DNA of 11,495 bases from Candidatus Aminicenantota bacterium (GTDB lineage: Bacteria; Acidobacteriota; Aminicenantia; UBA2199). Every line of letters begins with the position of its first letter. Within the stretch, counting starts at the first letter, position 1. The notes below the pieces were generated by a model. The model was not told the origin of the DNA, made no database searches, and worked only from the letters and a program-made list of their open reading frames with translations. The stretch covers positions 1 through 11,495 of the forward strand of contig JAGLQR010000025.1 of the NCBI GenBank assembly GCA_023136725.1. The letters are read 5' to 3'. The translations under genes and the position numbers were made by a program. Shown piece by piece: positions 8,201-11,495 of the stretch.

Positions 8201-8614
8201 TGCTTTATTATTATAACCTATCCCAAGTGTGATCAAATCCTTTAAAAGCAGTATACTCTTTAAAGATTTTGTTTCTCCCGTAATAAAAGTTTCTGAATAT
8301 CCTGAAATAAAATTAGCAAAATCTTTCCTGCCGATCTTTTCCTTTAAATGGTCAAAACATTCTTCTGAAAGAGAATCTTCACGACTATTCAGATATGAAT
8401 CGATAATATAAATCAGAGCTTCGTCTATCAGTGATAATGAATATATCATAGAAGAAGATAGTCCTTTAAAATGATATTGATTATCAATTAAACGGGTGGA
8501 AATGTATTCTGCCTCTGAGAAATCCGTAATAATGGTTTTGCCGGTTTCTGTCATTTTCAAGTCCGATATATGGTTCCGGTCTTTCGCGATCCTGGAAATA
8601 TGTATAGATGTCAA
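5237..8614 (-). CDS. Large alpha-amylase-family (GH13) protein with long N- and C-terminal extensions
   Basis: This is a 1125-residue predicted cytoplasmic protein; no signal peptide or membrane segment is visible. The central part (about 290-690) is a GH13 TIM barrel with region I DMVPNH (372-377), region II IIRFDAA with expected nucleophile D492, region III LLLAEAFW with expected acid/base E557, and region IV NFMNNPDED with transition-state D618. The usual histidine before that aspartate is proline (P617). A beta-rich region (about 715-830) resembles the GH13 C-terminal domain. The N-terminal 280 residues and C-terminal 290 residues are mostly helical and I cannot name them, though the opening IHISRIAKDR seems familiar from large bacterial GH13 proteins. 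It probably acts on alpha-glucans or maltodextrins as hydrolase or glucanotransferase; the substrate is unknown. The start is TTG at 8614, with GGAG seven bases upstream; an ATG further up is out of frame. It is convergent with the pseudopilin (6-bp gap) and divergent from rpoZ. Confidence 0.88.
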   Translation of the reverse strand: MTSIHISRIAKDRNHISDLKMTETGKTIITDFSEAEYISTRLIDNQYHFKGLSSSMIYSLSLIDEALIYIIDSYLNSREDSLSEECFDHLKEKIGRKDFANFISGYSETFITGETKSLKSILLLKDLITLGIGYNNKAYIPFMDIFFSSTDSQNNLMFSVSNEIESFFNKAPRFGPGSINLIKFLKLPSENSPGSIMGQLVYIIENWGDLIGDLRLRLLTGLDHLKEENKIRFSGREKTIPYNFSSSYDNDLDNFSRDKDWMSSLVLLAKSTYVWLDQLSRSYNTEIKRLDQIPDEELEKISSMGFTGLWLIGIWERSRASAEIKKRTGNPEAMSSAYSIFDYNISPDLGGEEAFLSLKEKAIKRGIRLAGDMVPNHMGIDSKWVCNNPDWFVSTESPPFGSYTFNGPDLSSDERYSINLEDHYYNKSDASVVFEFINNSNGEKKYIYHGNDGTSMPWNDTAQLNYLRDDVRQHVIDTIIDIADKFSIIRFDAAMILTKKHFQRLWFPEPGLGGDIPSRAGRGLSTDKFNKLFPKEFWQEVVERVAEKTPGTLLLAEAFWMMEPYFVRTLGMHRVYNSAFMNFLKSEENNGFRTSIKNTIEFNPEILKRFANFMNNPDEDTAVSQFGSDDKYFGVCTLLSTLPGLPMFGHGQIEGFREKYGMEYRKAYMDESPDPDLFERHKKEIFPLLKQREIFSQSEYFRLYDFIDRNGDVNEDVIAYSNSYNGKHSVVVFNNKYSNCAGFINISSPFAEFKPDGTKNIHKTAISDSLCIHPNENNYVIFYDNATSLTYIRKSTEISDKGMYFELGAFKYHVFLEFSVIVDTGDFKYKRLHEHLNGKGINDIEKLYEQEINNPVSKLIREMFRYFKNFVLNDPKEVDKQKLLQFCNSISFKVSGIENFDKRAAECRSQLILKIEGLNNLKEDIQLLAQNKNLKNNFQDPDKQRYMLPVLLPSIIFGNISKQTDTDADHYKPEHLSRYFIWDILEDIHMKTGISESDPSDLVKMIKLILKYSKLFIKISTKKNYINYLEKFFNDEDIRSLTGVNIFEEKQWYHSSNFKLISLLLFISSYLELYKSDISEKDLNKKNFNILEQVFSAFYRSDNDSGNIYDNLKRILYKNIEAISS

Positions 8615-8643
8615 TTAAGGTCTCCATTAATGAATCTTCTATC

Positions 8644-8686
8644 CATTAAAATAAATCCTATCTTTTTCTGTCATTAAAATCAATCC
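8644..8686. repeat. Pair of 15-bp near-identical direct repeats upstream of the GH13 gene
   Basis: CATTAAAATAAATCC (8644-8658) and CATTAAAATCAATCC (8672-8686) differ at one base and are offset by 28 bp. They overlap the candidate -10/start region and the -35 region of the GH13 promoter respectively. That is a position a repressor could use. The repeats are seen directly; an operator role is inference. Confidence 0.5.
8655..8683 (-). promoter_or_regulatory. Candidate promoter for the GH13 gene
   Basis: On the minus strand TTGATT (8683-8678), a 17-bp spacer and TAGGAT (8660-8655) each match four of six sigma70 consensus positions. The start would be near 8648, about 34 bases before the TTG start codon. 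Support is consensus and spacing only. Confidence 0.4.
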
Positions 8687-8715
8687 GGAATATTAACAGA
8701 CAACTACGCTTCATA

Positions 8716-8743
8716 TTGACTAATCTGGGATTTCTTGTATAAT
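8716..8743 (+). promoter_or_regulatory. Sigma70 promoter for rpoZ
   Basis: TTGACT (8716-8721), a 16-bp spacer and a perfect TATAAT (8738-8743) make a near-consensus promoter. Transcription would start near 8750, just ahead of the AGGGAGG ribosome-binding site (8756-8762). It excludes the upstream in-frame TTG at 8735 as a start codon, because that codon lies at the -10 element itself. Confidence 0.75.
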
Positions 8744-8767
8744 AAAAACGTTTTCAGGGAGGATAAC

Positions 8768-9136
8768 GTGGATCTAGCAAATAATATTGACAGCAAGTTC
8801 AGATTAGCAATAATAGTTGCGCGCAGAGCGAAACAGCTTATTAACGGGGCAAAACCGCTGGTTGAAATAGATGCACAAAACCCTTTGACAATTGCCATTG
8901 ATGAGGTAAACCGGGGATTGGTAACAATGGAAATGCTTGATAGTGTCAACATTTATCTGGCAGAATCGTCTGAATTTCAAGAAGAGGAAGAGAGTGCAGA
9001 AGAAACTGCAGATGAAAATGAATTGGATCTGGAACTAACAGAAGAAAACAATAAAATTGAGGTAGCCCCTGAAGAGACCGTAGAGCCGGAGGAAGTAGAA
9101 ATGAAAAATCCGGACCAGACTGAAACAAAAGAATAA
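8768..9136 (+). CDS. rpoZ: DNA-directed RNA polymerase omega subunit with a long acidic tail
   Basis: Omega binds the beta' subunit, helps RNA polymerase assembly and in many bacteria contributes to ppGpp binding. The core (about residues 1-60) is recognisable: DSKFRLAIIVARRAKQLING, then GAKPLVEI, then NPLTIAIDEVNRGLV, matching the ARRARQL/GAKP/A-EE pattern of the family. I place the start at GTG 8768 because AGGGAGG lies five bases upstream. The open frame reaches back to a TTG at 8735, but that overlaps the promoter. The 122-residue product is longer than common omegas (about 70-90). Residues from about 65 to the end are a low-complexity tail with about 25 Glu/Asp and few basic residues, probably disordered. 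It is followed by waaF after 27 bp, probably in one transcript. Confidence 0.9.
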   Translation: MDLANNIDSKFRLAIIVARRAKQLINGAKPLVEIDAQNPLTIAIDEVNRGLVTMEMLDSVNIYLAESSEFQEEEESAEETADENELDLELTEENNKIEVAPEETVEPEEVEMKNPDQTETKE

Positions 9137-9163
9137 TTATTTTCCTTATTAATTTTCCGTAAA

Positions 9164-10177
9164 ATGGAAATCTTTTTAGTATCACCGAACTGGATTGGCG
9201 ATTGCGTTATGTCTATGCCTGCTATTAGGGCATTAAAAGCTTTAAGGCCGGATCTGAAAATATATATCATTACAAAACCTCATTTAAGTTCAATTTACAT
9301 GAGTATTCCGGAGATAGATGAAGTGTTATCCCTTCCTTCCGGAAATTCATTAAAAAGTTTTATTCTTAATGTTATTACGCTGCGGAAGTATAAAATAAAA
9401 GAGGGGATACTTTTCCCAAACTCTTTTAAAAGCGCTTTGACCCTCAGATTATCCGGTGTTAAACATCTGACCGGGTATGAACGGGATATGAGAGGATGGT
9501 TGTTGGAGAAGAAAACAAAATTCTCCGGTAAAGCCATTCATCAGATAAAAAGTTATTTAGATCTTATCAGCCTTTATCTGGACAGTATTGTTGAAGGTTC
9601 CTTTTCAAACATACTGATCTTCAGCAAAGATGAAAAGAGAAAAGCATTATTGATATTAAAAGAGAATGATTTTGTTGATGGGGAAAAACTGATTGGTATT
9701 TCAGCAGCAGCAGCATACGGGTCTTCAAAAGAGTGGCCTGCAGTTAATTTTGCCAATCTTATAAATGAATTGTCAGGAGATATGAGGAATTTACGTTTTG
9801 TAATGTTCGGTTCAGAGAATGATGAAAATAAAATAAATGAAATATCTGATTCAGTGTCTGTTAAATTAATAAAAATCACCGGGAAATATACTCTAAGAGA
9901 GGCAATATCTGTAATTTCTAAATGTGATGTTTTTATTGGAAATGATTCTGGATTACTTCATGCTTCGGATGCCGCAGGTGTCCCTTCCATAGGGTTGTTC
10001 GGTCCGACTTCGCCAGAGACGACATCTCCGCCGGGCAATCTGACTGAAACTATTTATAAATCAGTTGAATGCTCACCATGTTCTTATAGAGAGTGCCCGA
10101 TCGACCACAAATGTATGAATGAAATATCAGTGAAAGAGATTTTCAATAAGACAATAAAAATACTTAAGTCCAAATAA
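9164..10177 (+). CDS. waaF: Lipopolysaccharide heptosyltransferase II (GT9 family)
   Basis: This is a glycosyltransferase family 9 enzyme that adds heptose from an ADP-heptose donor to the inner LPS core on the cytoplasmic face of the inner membrane. The 337-residue length is typical. Motifs are: SPNWIGD at 7-13 with the family's conserved aspartate D13; a central YGSSKEWP (185-192); the nucleotide-sugar binding GNDSGLLHASDA (259-270); FGPTSP (279-284); and the CxxC, CP, HxCM cluster (C303, C306, C311, C317), usual in WaaF proteins. This cluster and the SPNWIGD opening favour WaaF over WaaC. The ATG at 9164 fits the family N-terminus, but no Shine-Dalgarno is visible in the 27 bases after rpoZ. 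Other LPS core genes are not nearby. Heptose position II is the family's role; the actual acceptor is inferred. Confidence 0.9.
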   Translation: MEIFLVSPNWIGDCVMSMPAIRALKALRPDLKIYIITKPHLSSIYMSIPEIDEVLSLPSGNSLKSFILNVITLRKYKIKEGILFPNSFKSALTLRLSGVKHLTGYERDMRGWLLEKKTKFSGKAIHQIKSYLDLISLYLDSIVEGSFSNILIFSKDEKRKALLILKENDFVDGEKLIGISAAAAYGSSKEWPAVNFANLINELSGDMRNLRFVMFGSENDENKINEISDSVSVKLIKITGKYTLREAISVISKCDVFIGNDSGLLHASDAAGVPSIGLFGPTSPETTSPPGNLTETIYKSVECSPCSYRECPIDHKCMNEISVKEIFNKTIKILKSK

Positions 10178-10197
10178 AAGATTTCAAACATTTTTTC

Positions 10198-10998
10198 TCA
10201 ATCCCTGGAACTGTCACCCATGGTTTTAATATAATTTAAGGTATGAATTTTTATCTTTTCCAGCATATCATTTTGTGGTAATACCGAAAGCAAACTCTCG
10301 ATATATTTTCTTTTTTTGATCATTTGCAAAGTCTGATCAAAATTCAGATCATATATCCAACTGATCAATAAAAGTTTAAAGTCTGCACGGTTTTCGATCC
10401 TGTTATTGTTCAGGGTCCTATAATTAAAGAAGTTTCTTATTGCATATTCCGAATAGTGATCATTATCGGGAAGATCGAGCTGGAGAGCCGGATTAACGGA
10501 TTGTTCCGGATCATGAAAATCCCGGGTGAGAATCTTAAGTATATCAAGTTTATCTGCATCCCTTATCAATTTAGAAAGGAGTATCATATCCGGGTCTTTA
10601 CTTTTCGAATAGAGGTCTTTTTTATTATGAACTAAGATTGTATTCAAAATGAGATCAACACTTTTATCTGAAAGAGCACTAAGGACATTTGTTTCTTTTA
10701 GAACACGGACTCCGAGTTCTGCATGATCCTCAGAATCTTTATCACTGAAAGTTCCATATAATGTAAATTGTTTAAACCTTCCGATATCATGAAACAATGC
10801 AGTTAGAATTGATAATATGGAAATTTCTTCACTAATATTATTTGACCTGACCAATTCTCTGATGTTCTGAACAACTCTTAGAGTATGATCTTCCTTTATT
10901 GTTATGTTCCTGTTTATATTAATATCATTGCAATAAAACGAGGAAACATAATCCCTGAACCAGGTGAAATAACTATCAAGGTCCTCTTTAAATTTCAT
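10198..10998 (-). CDS. HD-domain phosphohydrolase of unknown substrate
   Basis: The 266-residue cytoplasmic protein has the metal-binding residues of the HD superfamily in order: H38 (in KEDHTLRVV), the HD doublet H70-D71 (ALFHDIGRF), H92 (DHAELGVRVL), H124 (LVHNKK) and D147 (RDADKLDIL). The extra conserved histidines between the doublet and the final aspartate resemble the HD subgroup often annotated simply as HD-domain proteins. HD enzymes hydrolyse nucleotides, cyclic nucleotides or other phosphoesters. Nothing here fixes the substrate, and the C-terminal 100 residues look helical without a recognisable second domain. The start is ATG at 10998 without a clear Shine-Dalgarno. It lies 44 bp downstream of the ornithine carbamoyltransferase gene on the same strand, so it may share its transcript. 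It is convergent with waaF (20-bp gap, no stem-loop seen). Confidence 0.85.
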   Translation of the reverse strand: MKFKEDLDSYFTWFRDYVSSFYCNDININRNITIKEDHTLRVVQNIRELVRSNNISEEISILSILTALFHDIGRFKQFTLYGTFSDKDSEDHAELGVRVLKETNVLSALSDKSVDLILNTILVHNKKDLYSKSKDPDMILLSKLIRDADKLDILKILTRDFHDPEQSVNPALQLDLPDNDHYSEYAIRNFFNYRTLNNNRIENRADFKLLLISWIYDLNFDQTLQMIKKRKYIESLLSVLPQNDMLEKIKIHTLNYIKTMGDSSRD

Positions 10999-11042
10999 TT
11001 AATTGAGAAAATGCAAAGAGATTCGGTAAACTTATATGAATA

Positions 11043-11495
11043 TTAACCGAGAGTTGCCACCATGACAGCCTTGATCGTATGCATTCTGTTCTCAGCTTCA
11101 TCAAAAACTATTGATGCCTCTGATTCGAAAACTTCTTCAGAAACTTCCATTGATTCAAGTCCGAATTTTTTATATATTTCTTCACCGATCTTTGTATCTC
11201 TATTATGAAATGCCGGCAGACAGTGGAGAAATTTAACTTTGCTATTTCCTGTTAGATCCATAACTTTTTTATTTACCTGATAAGGTTTGAGAAGATTGAT
11301 CCTCTCCTCCCAGACAGAATCAGCTTCTCCCATTGAGACCCAGACATCTGTATAAAGGAAATCAACTCCTTTGACACCTTCTTCAATATTATCGGTGATC
11401 ATTATCTTTCCGTCGGAAGTTGATGCGATCTTTTTGCACTCATCAACCAGGTCCCCGGAAGGTTGATACTCACGCGGGGCAATGCTTCTGAAGTC
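11043..11495 (-). CDS. argF: Ornithine carbamoyltransferase, C-terminal part
   Basis: These are the last 150 residues of ornithine carbamoyltransferase, which makes citrulline from ornithine and carbamoyl phosphate. The frame is open to the right window edge, so the gene is truncated at its 5' end; the ATG at 11402 is internal. Visible signatures are YTDVWVSMGE (ornithine-binding SMG loop), FLHCLPAFH (the HCLP motif with the active-site cysteine), and the C-terminal FESEASIVFDEAENRMHTIK followed by AVMVATLG. The family normally has about 310-340 residues. The sequence cannot tell the anabolic enzyme (ArgF) from the catabolic one (ArcB), whose C-termini are very similar. No arginine deiminase or carbamate kinase gene is next to it in the window. 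The downstream neighbour is the HD protein. Confidence 0.93.
   Translation of the reverse strand, partial: DFRSIAPREYQPSGDLVDECKKIASTSDGKIMITDNIEEGVKGVDFLYTDVWVSMGEADSVWEERINLLKPYQVNKKVMDLTGNSKVKFLHCLPAFHNRDTKIGEEIYKKFGLESMEVSEEVFESEASIVFDEAENRMHTIKAVMVATLG

Noticed and set aside
8735..8767. Longer N-terminus for omega starting at TTG 8735
   Set aside because: That codon overlaps the -10 element and the added residues do not match the family; GTG 8768 has a strong Shine-Dalgarno.
10178..10197. Terminator in the waaF/HD convergent gap
   Set aside because: There is a run of T residues, but no stem precedes it on either strand.
11043..11402. A short complete protein starting at ATG 11402
   Set aside because: The same frame continues upstream to the window edge with clear ornithine carbamoyltransferase sequence, so that ATG is internal.

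Overview
The window looks like ordinary chromosome from an AT-rich, diderm (LPS-making) bacterium. A waaF-type heptosyltransferase argues for an outer membrane with a heptose-containing LPS core. A class III signal-peptide pseudopilin argues for a type II secretion or type IV pilus machine somewhere in the genome. The split glycine decarboxylase (separate PA subunit), the pseudopilin with a C-terminal LDGxxYxxW-like ending and the style of the omega subunit and large GH13 enzyme recall deep-branching lineages such as Acidobacteriota/Aminicenantes or FCB-group relatives. That placement is from memory and weak. Base composition looks uniform, and I see no tRNA, rRNA, insertion sequence, CRISPR array, phage gene or integration site.

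Layout. Positions 1-2072 (minus strand) hold a glycine-cleavage operon read gcvT, gcvH, gcvPA, with gcvPA running off the left edge. A divergent intergenic region of 240 bp (2073-2312) carries a good sigma70-type promoter for rpsO and a candidate promoter for gcvT. Positions 2313-4712 (plus) are the classic rpsO-pnp pair (ribosomal protein S15 and polynucleotide phosphorylase). An 8-bp hairpin sits across the pnp stop codon, and a lone pseudopilin gene follows (4736-5230, plus). Positions 5237-8614 (minus) hold one very large cytoplasmic GH13 alpha-amylase-family protein of 1125 residues, convergent with the pseudopilin. A second divergent region (8615-8767) serves this gene and rpoZ (8768-9136, plus; RNA polymerase omega with a long acidic tail). 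waaF follows rpoZ (9164-10177). Convergent to it lie an HD-domain protein (10198-10998, minus) and the 3' part of ornithine carbamoyltransferase (11043 to the right edge, minus).

How it works together. Most genes are housekeeping: one-carbon and glycine catabolism, translation, RNA turnover, transcription, LPS core synthesis and arginine/citrulline metabolism. The parts least explained by textbook biology are: the GH13 enzyme, with helix-rich extensions on both sides and a histidine-to-proline change in conserved region IV; the acidic extension on omega; the orphan pseudopilin behind pnp; and the uncharacterised HD protein. Four of the eight genes whose starts lie in the window use GTG or TTG starts supported by good Shine-Dalgarno sequences. 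Three others have ATG starts with no visible Shine-Dalgarno. I do not see a novel multi-gene system. No gene-free stretch exceeds 300 bases.
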